Below are positions 49,927-58,500 of a DNA stretch of 64,000 nt, piece after piece; the stretch's first letter is position 1, and every line of letters begins with the position of its first letter. The translations under genes were made by a program, and so were the position numbers. The stretch covers positions 99,954 to 163,953 of the forward strand of contig CAKVFH010000002.1 in the NCBI GenBank assembly GCA_934746515.1, read 5' to 3'. The notes below the pieces were generated by a model. The model was not told where the DNA came from. It saw only the letters and a program-made list of their open reading frames with translations, and ran no database searches. The stretch is from an uncultured Clostridia bacterium. Lineage in GTDB: Bacteria; Bacillota; Clostridia; Christensenellales; UBA1242.

Positions 49927-50754
49927 CTAATTAACACGCTTAACAATAAGTTTGTTAGTTCTATTCTTTTTCTTTCTTGTCTTATAACCAAGTGCAGGTT
50001 TACCCCAAGGTGTCATAGGACCAGCGTGTCCTACAGGAGCTCTACCTTCACCACCACCATGTGGGTGATCAACAGGGTTCATAGCAGAACCACGAACTGT
50101 TGGTCTAACGCCCATGTGACGTTTAACACCAGCTTTACCGATTGATGTGATTTCGTGTTCCAAGTTGCCAACTTGACCGATTGTTGCACGGCAAGTTTCA
50201 GGAACTTTTCTCATTTCACCTGATGGCATACGAAGTGTTGCATAACCATTTTCAAGTGCCATGAATTGTGCAGAAATACCAGCGCTTCTTGCAATCTTTC
50301 CGCCTTTGCCTGGGTTGAATTCAATGTTATGAATAACAGAACCAACAGGAATTTTTGTAAGTGGAAGAGTGTTGCCTGCTTTGATATCAGCATTTTCACC
50401 ACTTTCAACAACATCGCCAACTGCAAGACCAATAGGAGCTAGGATATATCTCTTTTCACCATCAGCATAGTTCAAAAGAGCAATGTAAGCTGATCTATTT
50501 GGATCATATTCAATTGAAGCAACCTTTGCTGGAATATTATCTTTATTTCTCTTAAAATCAATTACACGATATTTTTGACGATTTCCGCCACCAATATGAC
50601 GAACTGTAATTCTACCATAAGAGTTACGGCCACCTGATTTCTTCTTTGATTCAAGCAAAGATTTTTCAGGAGATTTAGCAGTAATTTCTTCAAAAGAAGC
50701 AACAGCTCTAAATCTTTGACCACTACTTGTTGGATTTGATTTTTTAATTGCCAT
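49927..50754 (-). CDS. rplB: Ribosomal protein L2
   Basis: 275 residues; KKSGGRNSYGRITVRHIGGG, KIPVGSVIHNIEFNPGKGGK and VRGSAMNPVDHPHGGGEGRA contain the conserved peptidyl-transferase-proximal His. Normal length. Confidence 0.97.
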   Translation of the reverse strand: MAIKKSNPTSSGQRFRAVASFEEITAKSPEKSLLESKKKSGGRNSYGRITVRHIGGGNRQKYRVIDFKRNKDNIPAKVASIEYDPNRSAYIALLNYADGEKRYILAPIGLAVGDVVESGENADIKAGNTLPLTKIPVGSVIHNIEFNPGKGGKIARSAGISAQFMALENGYATLRMPSGEMRKVPETCRATIGQVGNLEHEITSIGKAGVKRHMGVRPTVRGSAMNPVDHPHGGGEGRAPVGHAGPMTPWGKPALGYKTRKKKNRTNKLIVKRVN

Positions 50755-50777
50755 TATTTTTCTCTCCTTTCCTAGTC

Positions 50778-51068
50778 TTATGACAAGCTATCGAAGAATT
50801 CAATTGACTTGCTGTCTTTTGCAAGTTGAACAACGGCCTTTTTGTAGTTGCCGGTCAAACCTTCGGTTCTTCCTTGTCTTTTTATTTTTCCGTACACATT
50901 AAGTGTATTAACGCTTTCAACTTTAACTTTGAAGATTTGTTCAACAGCTGCTTTAACTTGAGTTTTAGTAGCCTTTTTAGCAACTTCAAAATAGTATTTC
51001 TTGTTAGCTATGTCAGCATAGCTCTTTTCAGAAAGGATAGGTCTAATAATAATATCTTGTGCTAACAT
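50778..51068 (-). CDS. rplW: Ribosomal protein L23
   Basis: 96 residues; IIIRPILSEKSYADIANKKY and ATKTQVKAAVEQIFKVKVES are the usual blocks. Sits at the tunnel exit. Overlaps the rplD stop by one base. Confidence 0.97.
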   Translation of the reverse strand: MLAQDIIIRPILSEKSYADIANKKYYFEVAKKATKTQVKAAVEQIFKVKVESVNTLNVYGKIKRQGRTEGLTGNYKKAVVQLAKDSKSIEFFDSLS

Positions 51069-51685
51069 TATTTGTTGCCCTCCTCAATTTTCTTGATTGC
51101 ATCTTTTGTAATAACAACATAGTCAGAAACAACTAAGTCATAAGTATTCAAGATGTCAGCAGTTGTAACAGCTTTACCTTCAAGGTTAGCAAATGCACGA
51201 ATTGCATTTTCATTAACACCATCAGTAACAACAGTTACGCGTTTGTCTGTTTTAAGTGCATCAAGCACTTTAACAGCTTCTTTTGTTTTTGCTTCGATGT
51301 TCATGTTATCAACAACAACAATTGCCTTTTCTTTCATCATTGTTGAAAGAGCTGAAATAAATGCACCTTTCTTCATTTGAGCATTCATTTTCTTTTCGAA
51401 GTCTCTTGGCTTTGGTGCAAATACAACACCACCATGAACCCATTGTGGAGCACGGATAGAACCTTGTCTAGCTCTACCAGTTCCTTTTTGTTTCCAAGGT
51501 TTTCTTCCACCACCAGCAACTTCGCTTCTGGTTAATGTAGATTTTGTTCCTTGTCTTTGATTAGCAAGATAAGTTACAACAGCTTGATGAATAAGGTCTT
51601 CATTGTATTCAGCACCAAAAACTTTGTCATCAAGAGTAACTTTGCTTACTTCTTTACCTTCTAGATTTAAAACTTTTGTCTGCAT
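51068..51685 (-). CDS. rplD: Ribosomal protein L4
   Basis: 205 residues; RQGTKSTLTRSEVAGGGRKP, WKQKGTGRARQGSIRAPQWV and GGVVFAPKPRDFEKKMNAQM are the hallmark tunnel-loop sequences. L4 is the known repressor of the S10 leader in enterobacteria; the leader here is structured too. Confidence 0.97.
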   Translation of the reverse strand: MQTKVLNLEGKEVSKVTLDDKVFGAEYNEDLIHQAVVTYLANQRQGTKSTLTRSEVAGGGRKPWKQKGTGRARQGSIRAPQWVHGGVVFAPKPRDFEKKMNAQMKKGAFISALSTMMKEKAIVVVDNMNIEAKTKEAVKVLDALKTDKRVTVVTDGVNENAIRAFANLEGKAVTTADILNTYDLVVSDYVVITKDAIKKIEEGNK

Positions 51686-51695
51686 ATCTTACTCC

Positions 51696-52325
51696 TTACG
51701 CTTTAACAGCACTACAGATTGTTACGATAGCGCCTTTAGCTCCTGGAATAGCACCCTTAATTAAAATAAGGTTTCTATCAGCATCGACTTTTGCAATTTC
51801 AAGATTTTGGATTGTAACTTTCTCGTCACCCCAATCACCAGGCATTTTGTGGTTTTTGAAAACTCTTGATGGTGTTGAGTTTGCTGAAAGTGAACCAACT
51901 TCTCTGTGAACTGGACCAGCACCATGAGTCATTGGAAGTCTGTGATGATTCCATTTTTGGATAACACCAGAGAAACCATGACCTTTTGAAAATCCTGAAA
52001 CATCAACTTTTTCACCAGCTGTGAAAACATTGCATTTAATTTCAGAACCAAGGTTAAGTCCTTCAGCAGAAATCTTAAATTCTTTCAAATATTTTTTAGC
52101 TGTAAGGTTTGCTTTTTTCAAGTGACCTGCTTCAGCTTTTGTGAGCTTGCTTTCTTTAGTATCCATAAAACTTAATTGAACTGCATTATAGCCATCAACA
52201 GCATCTGTTTTAATTTGTGATACATAACATGGGCCAGCTTCAACTACAGTCACAGGTATAACCTTTCCGTCATTGTTGAAGATCTGTGACATACCAATCT
52301 TTTTACCAAGTATTGCGTTTTTCAT
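51696..52325 (-). CDS. rplC: Ribosomal protein L3
   Basis: 209 residues; MKNAILGKKIGMSQIFNNDG, GFSKGHGFSGVIQKWNHHRL and MTHGAGPVHREVGSLSANST are typical. Confidence 0.97.
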   Translation of the reverse strand: MKNAILGKKIGMSQIFNNDGKVIPVTVVEAGPCYVSQIKTDAVDGYNAVQLSFMDTKESKLTKAEAGHLKKANLTAKKYLKEFKISAEGLNLGSEIKCNVFTAGEKVDVSGFSKGHGFSGVIQKWNHHRLPMTHGAGPVHREVGSLSANSTPSRVFKNHKMPGDWGDEKVTIQNLEIAKVDADRNLILIKGAIPGAKGAIVTICSAVKA

Positions 52326-52351
52326 AGTAATTAACTTCTCCTCCTGTGACC

Positions 52352-52660
52352 TTATAATTTAATTTTGATATCAACACCTGCTGGAAGTTCGATTTTCATA
52401 AGTGAATCAACTGTCTTAGCAGATGGATTGTAGATATCAATCAACCTTTTATATGTTCTCATTTCAAATTGCTCACGAGCATCTTTATACTTGTGAACTG
52501 CACGAAGTATTGTGATTACTTCTTTTTCTGTAGGCATTGGAATTGGGCCAGAATATTTAGCACCAGATTTCTTAACAGTCTCAATGATTCTTGCTGCGCT
52601 TTGGTCAACAAGATTGTGATCGTATGCCTTTAATTTAATTCTCATTTTTTGCACTGCCAT
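52352..52660 (-). CDS. rpsJ: Ribosomal protein S10
   Basis: 102 residues; MRIKLKAYDHNLVDQSAARI, SGPIPMPTEKEVITILRAVH and MRTYKRLIDIYNPSAKTVDS identify it. First gene of the operon, preceded by GGAGG and a long leader. S10 (NusE) also acts in antitermination. Confidence 0.97.
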   Translation of the reverse strand: MAVQKMRIKLKAYDHNLVDQSAARIIETVKKSGAKYSGPIPMPTEKEVITILRAVHKYKDAREQFEMRTYKRLIDIYNPSAKTVDSLMKIELPAGVDIKIKL

Positions 52661-52943
52661 TATTTTCCTCCAAGTTAGATTTACCGAAACGGATTTAATC
52701 CTGTGTTACTGTCAGTTTGGCTGACTAAATCGCTCCGTCGCTTGAATCCTATCGTTCAAACTATTGTCAGTCGAAGTTATCTTTCTTGGGCTAATTAAAG
52801 TAACCTCCGACATCAACCCCGGTTGTGTGTTTAACACTAAAATTCAAGAGTTATCAAGAAAAATTCTCAACACTTTCCTTCATTAAAGAGTATGGTTTTG
52901 GCTTTGCACTAAAAGCGCATAATAACCCCAACCCACACAGTAA
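52661..52943 (-). promoter_or_regulatory. Structured leader of the S10 operon
   Basis: About 280 bases from promoter to rpsJ. Three copies of the GTCAG/CTGAC element (52711-52715, 52721-52725, 52766-52770) can pair in two exclusive ways: the middle with the first (short hairpin, loop of five), or the middle with the third, enclosing the TTGAA / TTCAA hairpin (52743-52759). Candidate ribosomal-protein control region. A low-complexity AT-rich zone follows upstream to 53195. Confidence 0.6.
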
Positions 52944-52950
52944 CACAATT

Positions 52951-52979
52951 ATTATACTATACACCCGGATTAGTGTCAA
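52951..52979 (-). promoter_or_regulatory. S10-operon promoter
   Basis: Perfect consensus on the minus strand: TTGACA (52974-52979), 17-base spacer, TATAAT (52951-52956). Confidence 0.95.
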
Positions 52980-53170
52980 GGGGTTTTTGATAAAATTTTC
53001 AATTATTTTTAATATGTTAAAATTTGGCTGGCTTTCGAAAATTTCTATGTTTTGTTTGCTTAAAATAAAGTATCAAAATCAAATAAATATTAACTTTGCA
53101 CAAATAAAATCAGTTCAAGGCTGCCATAAAAATGATTTTATCAATAAAATAAATAAAACGGCAAAATAAA

Positions 53171-53192
53171 AGGACGCCTGATGGCATCCATT
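53171..53192 (-). terminator. Terminator of the rplI unit
   Basis: Stem GGATGCC / GGCGTCC (one T-G pair), short loop, then TTTTATTTT on the minus strand. Confidence 0.7.
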
Positions 53193-53195
53193 TTA

Positions 53196-53492
53196 TTATT
53201 CACCTGGTTGGCTTTGACTTTTGAATTTTGGATCCTTGTATGGATCATAAGTTCTAACATCGTCACAGTCGTACTTTTGATAAAGACTAACATTGTCTGA
53301 ACTCAAAGTTTCTGTAACTTTTTTATCTTTATCGAAAAATTCAATTGTAACTTTAAATGAGTCTTTGTTTGGCTCAATGCTTTTAACTCTAAAGAGTTCA
53401 CCTGGCATAATGCCCTTTTCCAAGAATTTTTGTCTATCTTCCGGACTCATTCCAATAAAGTCGTTCATGATTGCAAAATATTTTTCTTCCAT
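53196..53492 (-). CDS. Small hypothetical protein co-transcribed with rplI
   Basis: 98 residues. Residues 18-60 (SPEDRQKFLEKGIMPGELFR, then RVKSIEPNKDSFKVTIEFFD) may form a small beta barrel, preceded by a helix; the C-terminus is DPYKDPKFKSQSQPGE. It follows rplI by nine bases and shares its promoter and terminator, so a translation-related role is possible. No family recognised. B. subtilis has dnaC near rplI instead, so this partner is unusual. Confidence 0.6.
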   Translation of the reverse strand: MEEKYFAIMNDFIGMSPEDRQKFLEKGIMPGELFRVKSIEPNKDSFKVTIEFFDKDKKVTETLSSDNVSLYQKYDCDDVRTYDPYKDPKFKSQSQPGE

Positions 53493-53501
53493 ATTTTCTC
53501 C

Positions 53502-53945
53502 TTATTTAGCTTTTATATTTACTTTAAGTTTGCAAGAAACTCCCTTGTAAAGCTTAATCTCGACATCAAACAAACCTTCGGTTTTTATTGCCTTATCCAA
53601 AACAATATCTTTTTTATCAACACTATAGCCGAGTTTTCCAAGTTCTTCAGAAATTTCTTTGCCAGTTATTGAACCAAAAGCCTTGCCCCTTTCACCCATT
53701 TCAATTTCAAAATTAAGTGTAACATCTTTAAGTTTTGCAGCATCAGCCTTTGCTTTTGCAGTTTCTTCAGCAATTCTCTTTGCTTCGTTTTCTTTTTGTC
53801 TATTATTGATATTCACATTTGCTTGGTTTGCTGGAATAGCCAAACCATTTTTTAGCAAATAGTTATTTGCATAACCATCTGACACATTGATTGTGTCACC
53901 TTTCCTTCCTTGAGATTTAACATCTTTAACTAAAATAACTTTCAT
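53502..53945 (-). CDS. rplI: Ribosomal protein L9
   Basis: 147 residues; MKVILVKDVKSQGRKGDTIN, SDGYANNYLLKNGLAIPANQ and the C-terminal GKAFGSITGKEISEELGKLG are classic. The ATG at 53945 follows AAGGAG; an upstream in-frame TTG lacks spacing. It is in a separate unit with its own consensus promoter. Confidence 0.97.
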   Translation of the reverse strand: MKVILVKDVKSQGRKGDTINVSDGYANNYLLKNGLAIPANQANVNINNRQKENEAKRIAEETAKAKADAAKLKDVTLNFEIEMGERGKAFGSITGKEISEELGKLGYSVDKKDIVLDKAIKTEGLFDVEIKLYKGVSCKLKVNIKAK

Positions 53946-53966
53946 ATTCAATCTCCTTTTGTTTTA

Positions 53967-53995
53967 TTATAAATTAACAAATATTTTTTGTCAAC
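53967..53995 (-). promoter_or_regulatory. rplI promoter
   Basis: TTGACA (53990-53995), 17-base spacer, TATAAT (53967-53972) on the minus strand. Confidence 0.9.
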
Positions 53996-54044
53996 ACACA
54001 TTAAAGATAAAAAATTCGTGCATAATAAAATCAAAGGAGAAAAT

Positions 54045-54341
54045 ATGTTTGATATAAAATGTAAAAGACAAGGTTGCGTATATAACAAAAACTGCAACTG
54101 CACTGCAAAAGATATTGAAGTAACAAAAGAAACAGAATGTAAAACTTATGAACCTAGCAACGAGGCGGAAGTTGGCGAAGTTGAAAAAGTTGGACAACCA
54201 CCAATCAGAAAAGACACACAAGTGGCTTGCAAAGCAACGTGCTTATTCAATAAAGACCAAGAATGCACCGCAAACGGAATCACCATTCAAACATGTGATA
54301 ATGTTGCATGTCCAAACTGTTGCACTTTTGAGCCAAGATAA
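54045..54341 (+). CDS. Protein with two DUF1540-type Cys modules
   Basis: 98 residues starting at 54045 after AAAGGAG. It has two similar modules: CKRQGCVYNKNCNCTAKDIE with ECKTYEP, and CKATCLFNKDQECTANGITI with CPNCCTFEP. Each has four or five cysteines in the spacing of the DUF1540 domain (a small Clostridia/Bacilli metal-binding module of unknown role). Tandem duplication is clear. No partner gene; it is divergent from rplI. Confidence 0.85.
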   Translation: MFDIKCKRQGCVYNKNCNCTAKDIEVTKETECKTYEPSNEAEVGEVEKVGQPPIRKDTQVACKATCLFNKDQECTANGITIQTCDNVACPNCCTFEPR

Positions 54342-54799
54342 ACTTTGCAAATCTATTTTAACCTATTTTGTTTGCATATTAAGAGCCGATAAAGAAAACA
54401 TAAAGAATATTTTTGTATTATTTTATATTTTTATAGGATTTTTTATTGATTTTATATTTCAGTTTAAACAAACTTGGTTTTATTATTTCATCGACCCTTT
54501 TAATAAGGATATTCTATATATATAATATATTTATATAATATATAGACAGTAACAAGAAAAAACACCGCACCAATTTGAAATGAACCATTTTTTTAGTTCG
54601 CTTCATTTTGCGCAGTGTTTTTATTTTGAATATCACACATATTTTTCTCTCTGTTTTCCTATAAATATTTCAATTTACATATCGCTATTATTATCAATAA
54701 AAGCACACAAATCAAATAAATAAAATGTTTAAAAATAATCAAAAAATATAATTTACATTTTTAAAAAAATTGTGTAATATCATATTAGGGAGAAAAAAT
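54342..54799. other. AT-rich intergenic region
   Basis: No gene supported. It contains an AT palindrome (about 54510-54546) and the hairpin below. The 125-residue open frame here is read in a different frame from the DUF1540 gene and lacks a start. Confidence 0.5.
54559..54622 (+). terminator. Probable bidirectional hairpin terminator
   Basis: AAAACACCGC / GCAGTGTTTTT outer stem and AAATGAA / TTCATTT inner stem with T-run. Confidence 0.55.
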
Positions 54800-55297
54800 A
54801 TGAAATCAGATATTCAGAAAGCATGCACAAAAAAATTGATTTTAGCAATCGCTCTTTCAGTTGGTTTAGTGGTCGGTATTCCACTGATTATTGTTGGAGC
54901 CATGAAAATGAAATTATTGATGGTTCTTGGAATTGTTTTAACAGTTTTAGGATTTTATGGTTCACCTATGGCTTGGGTTAGTTTTGGAAATCTTGTTTCA
55001 GAAAAATCTGTTTATTTTGCCATTGTTGAAGACAACTTGCTATCAACAAACGACATTGCCGGAAACCTTGGCACAAAACCAGAAGATGTAAAACAAAAAA
55101 TCAATCACCTTTTGCAAAATAGATACCTTACAGGATATAAACTTGAAGAAGATGGGAAAATAACAAGGCTTGAAAAACCAAAACAAGAAACAAAAGAAAT
55201 TAAACTCAAAAAATGCCCAAACTGTGGTGCTAACCTAACCGAAACAAAAGACCACAAATATCATTGCAAATATTGTGGCGTTTCTTTTGATAAATAA
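54800..55297 (+). CDS. Zinc-ribbon membrane protein
   Basis: About 165 residues. GGGAG precedes the ATG at 54800. Two membrane helices (LILAIALSVGLVVGIPLIIV, and LMVLGIVLTVLGFYG) are followed by a cytosolic helical region (LLSTNDIAGNLGTKPEDVKQ, wing-like) and a C-terminal zinc ribbon CPNCGANLTETKDHKYHCKYC. No family name recognised. A winged-helix reading of the middle is inference. Confidence 0.65.
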   Translation: MKSDIQKACTKKLILAIALSVGLVVGIPLIIVGAMKMKLLMVLGIVLTVLGFYGSPMAWVSFGNLVSEKSVYFAIVEDNLLSTNDIAGNLGTKPEDVKQKINHLLQNRYLTGYKLEEDGKITRLEKPKQETKEIKLKKCPNCGANLTETKDHKYHCKYCGVSFDK

Positions 55298-55316
55298 TTA
55301 TTATGTAGCAAAACAA

Positions 55317-55357
55317 AAAATACGGAACACTTGGATTTTTAAGTGATTCCGTATTTT
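55317..55357 (+). terminator. Terminator of the zinc-ribbon gene
   Basis: AAATACGGAACACTT / AAGTGATTCCGTATTT with T-run. Confidence 0.85.
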
Positions 55358-55583
55358 TATTTATGTTAAATTTTTCAAAAACAATTGCGCATTAAAATAT
55401 TGCTAACAATTTAAAAGAAAATTTTTGCTATCAATCCACAAAATCCAAAAAATGTTTAGCAATTTTAAACATTGCTTGTTTCATTTGTAGATTTTTGCAA
55501 AATTAAATGATTTTCATACAATTTCCTTAAATTTTGCGCTTTTAAAGTAAATATTCAGTAAAAGTTAATACATTTTGCGTTTT
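55358..55583. other. Intergenic region, nothing supported
   Basis: AT-rich spacer before the helicase stop. No open frame with ribosome binding site and no clear structure. Confidence 0.5.
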
Positions 55584-58500
55584 TTAAAATTGCTTTGTTC
55601 CACTTACAGCACTATTTTTAGATTCTTCTTCAGATTTTTTTGATGTTTTTTTCTGTTTTAATTTTTCATTATTTTTGATTATTAATTGTTTTGATTTTTC
55701 GATTTCTTTAACAATCATGCCCAAAACTTTTGATTTATGCAACCAATAATCTCTGCTCCAAATTCTCATGATATTCCAGCCACGAGATTTCAAAAATGAT
55801 GGTCTGAACACATCTCTTTCAAGAACTGAAGGTGATGACTCAAAAGCAGCATAATCACACTCTAACCCGAGCAAATATTTATCGAGCGATTTGTCGTAAA
55901 TTGCAACGCTGATTTTATAGTCAGTGTTTCCAAGATTTGTTTCAACTTTATAGCCCAGCGATTCAAGTTCTGTTTTAAGCTCTTCTTCAATACCTGAAAG
56001 ATTTTCATGTTTAATCAAAATTTCAGGTTGAGTGTTTGCTTGCTCTAAGATGATTTTTGTTTCAAGCTGATTTCCATTTGAAACAGCTCTAACATATTTA
56101 AGATAATTTTTGAATATTTTTGGTCCAGCATTTTTTGTTGAATCAACATTGAGCTCTTCTGGTTCAATGCTGGTTACAACATAAATCTTTTCTTTTGCAC
56201 GAGTGATTGCAACATTAAGTCTGTTTTCACCGCCATCAAGCGAAAGTGGTCCAAAGTTTGCAACAACCCTGCCCATTTCATTTTTAGCATAACCAATACT
56301 GAAGATGATGATATCTCTTTCATCACCCTGAACATTTTCAAGGTTTTTAACAAACAGAGAAATGTCTTCGCCATTTTCTTTCCTGTTTTCTTCTTTCAGA
56401 ATGTTATCTCTGAATTTTGGATTGATATTTGCCTCTTTATCAATTGCATCTTCAATTGCAGATTCTTGTTCCGAGTTAAATGTGATAATACCAATTGACT
56501 GATTGCTCTTTCTAGTCGCAAAAATCTTTTTCAAAAGCTCTACAACAGCATTTGCTTCTTCGAGGTTGCTTCTATTGATCCATCTGCCCTTAACCAAAAT
56601 TCGTTCAATTGGTTTTGAACCTTTGTTTTTAGTTGTGTTTGGTGAAATTTGAAGCTTACCTTCATAGAAACTTTGGTTTGAAAAATTGATAAGTTCTTCA
56701 TTTTTACTTCTATAGTGATAAGTTAGGTTTGCGCTCTTGTATCTTGTGATTGCAAGGTCCAAAAGGCTTTCAACTTCCAAAGCAGCCTGCGTTGAATAGT
56801 CCAGTTTATCATCAAAATCACCACCCATAAATCTCTTCATGAATGTTGCTGTTGGTCTCAACTGCTTTGAGTCGCCCGCAACAACGATATTTTTTCCACG
56901 ATAAATAACTGGGAGTGTGTTTTCAATGAACACCTGTGATGCTTCATCAAAAAGTATTATATCAAACAAGTTTTTAACGAGCGGCAAAATTGTGCAAACT
57001 CCTTCTGGTGAAAGCAACCAGCATGGGAAAAGTGTGTATAAATACTCGCCATAAACTTCCATAAATTTTCTGATTGGCCATTGATTTTGAGTTTTTGTAA
57101 TTTGATAAAGATAGTTTTTGCTATCTCTATTTTTTTCAAAATACTTTTTGTATTCATCAATAAATTGTTCTGAACAAATTTCTTTTGATAAAGCGTTTTG
57201 CTCATGCTTTAAAGATAAAATTCTATTTTTAATGTTATCATAATCCAAAATTTTTGAAAGCTCAAGCTTGTGCAAATCTTCTTGAACTGTGATTTCGTGA
57301 TAGATTCTAACAGTCATGAGTTTTGACAAAGTTTCAAGATATTTGGTTTTTGTGTCAGTTGTTTTGTAGGCAAACTTTAAAATAATTCGTTCGTTGTCAT
57401 CAAGTCCGTCGAGCGTTGCCGACAAATCTCTAAACTCAACATAATTATCCAATGCCTTTAACAAAAATTTAGGATAAAGCGTGTTGCCATTCAAGATGTT
57501 GTCAATCATCATGCTATAGCCGTTTTCAGTGAGCACATCGCGCAAAAATTCATAATCTTCGGTATACTCAACAATTGCATCAAGTGTTTTTGAAAATTCC
57601 TTGCCAATTTCTTTTTCAATCTTTCTCTTCTTTGTTAAAGTGAATGGCAATGCTGGGAAAAGCACACAGCTCAAATAGAATGATTTATAAACTTCAGGAT
57701 TGTTTGTTTTTGCAACAAAATTAACAAGCGGATTTAAACTCTTAAGTTTCAAATTTTTATCAACAAAATATGCAACAAGCTGTCTTGAATTTGGATATTT
57801 AGACATATCAAAAGGCGCAACACGGCTTTGAAGCAACTTTTCAAGTTTTGACTTGGTTTCATTAACCACATGAAATTCCAAATCATTTTTAATATTACCA
57901 ATAAATGGATTGCTCTTTTTAGCTTCAATATATTTATAATATAGTTCGGCTTTATTTTTCTCTTTAATCAGTCTCAAACTTTCAGAAAGCTCTGAAAAAT
58001 TAAGCGCCATAAGTTTTGGTGAATTTAGCAAGTTTTGATAGATTGTGTAATCGTAACTTTTTTTGCCAATAATAGAAGAATTTGCATACATTTGGCTTAA
58101 CGACAAACCAAATTCTGTTTTTGTAAAAAGAACATTGCTTATTGATTCAAGCTGACTTTCTTCGTAGTCGAGTTTACTTTGAATTTCTTTATATTTATCC
58201 AAAACTTGCCCACCACTTCTCTTCATAACTTCTTCATGAGTATTTTTAACTCTGTCATAGAAGAAATTTTTATTCTTTTCAGCATCAACAAGATACATTA
58301 CTTTTGAATTCAAAAGCCCCAAACGATTGTATACAACATCAAGCGCTGCTCTTTTTTGTGATACAACCAAAACTCTTTTGTTTTTAGCAATTGCGTCGGT
58401 GATAATATTCACAATTGTTTGCGATTTACCAGTTCCAGGTGGTCCATAAATAACCATGTTGCCATTTTTGTTTAGGCTGTAAATTGCATTTTCTTGCGCA

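Noticed and set aside
52825..53169. A 114-residue open frame
   Set aside because: It crosses the S10 promoter and leader on the opposite strand and lacks a start signal.
54148..54525. A 125-residue open frame
   Set aside because: It is an alternative frame of the double-Cys gene extended into AT-rich DNA.
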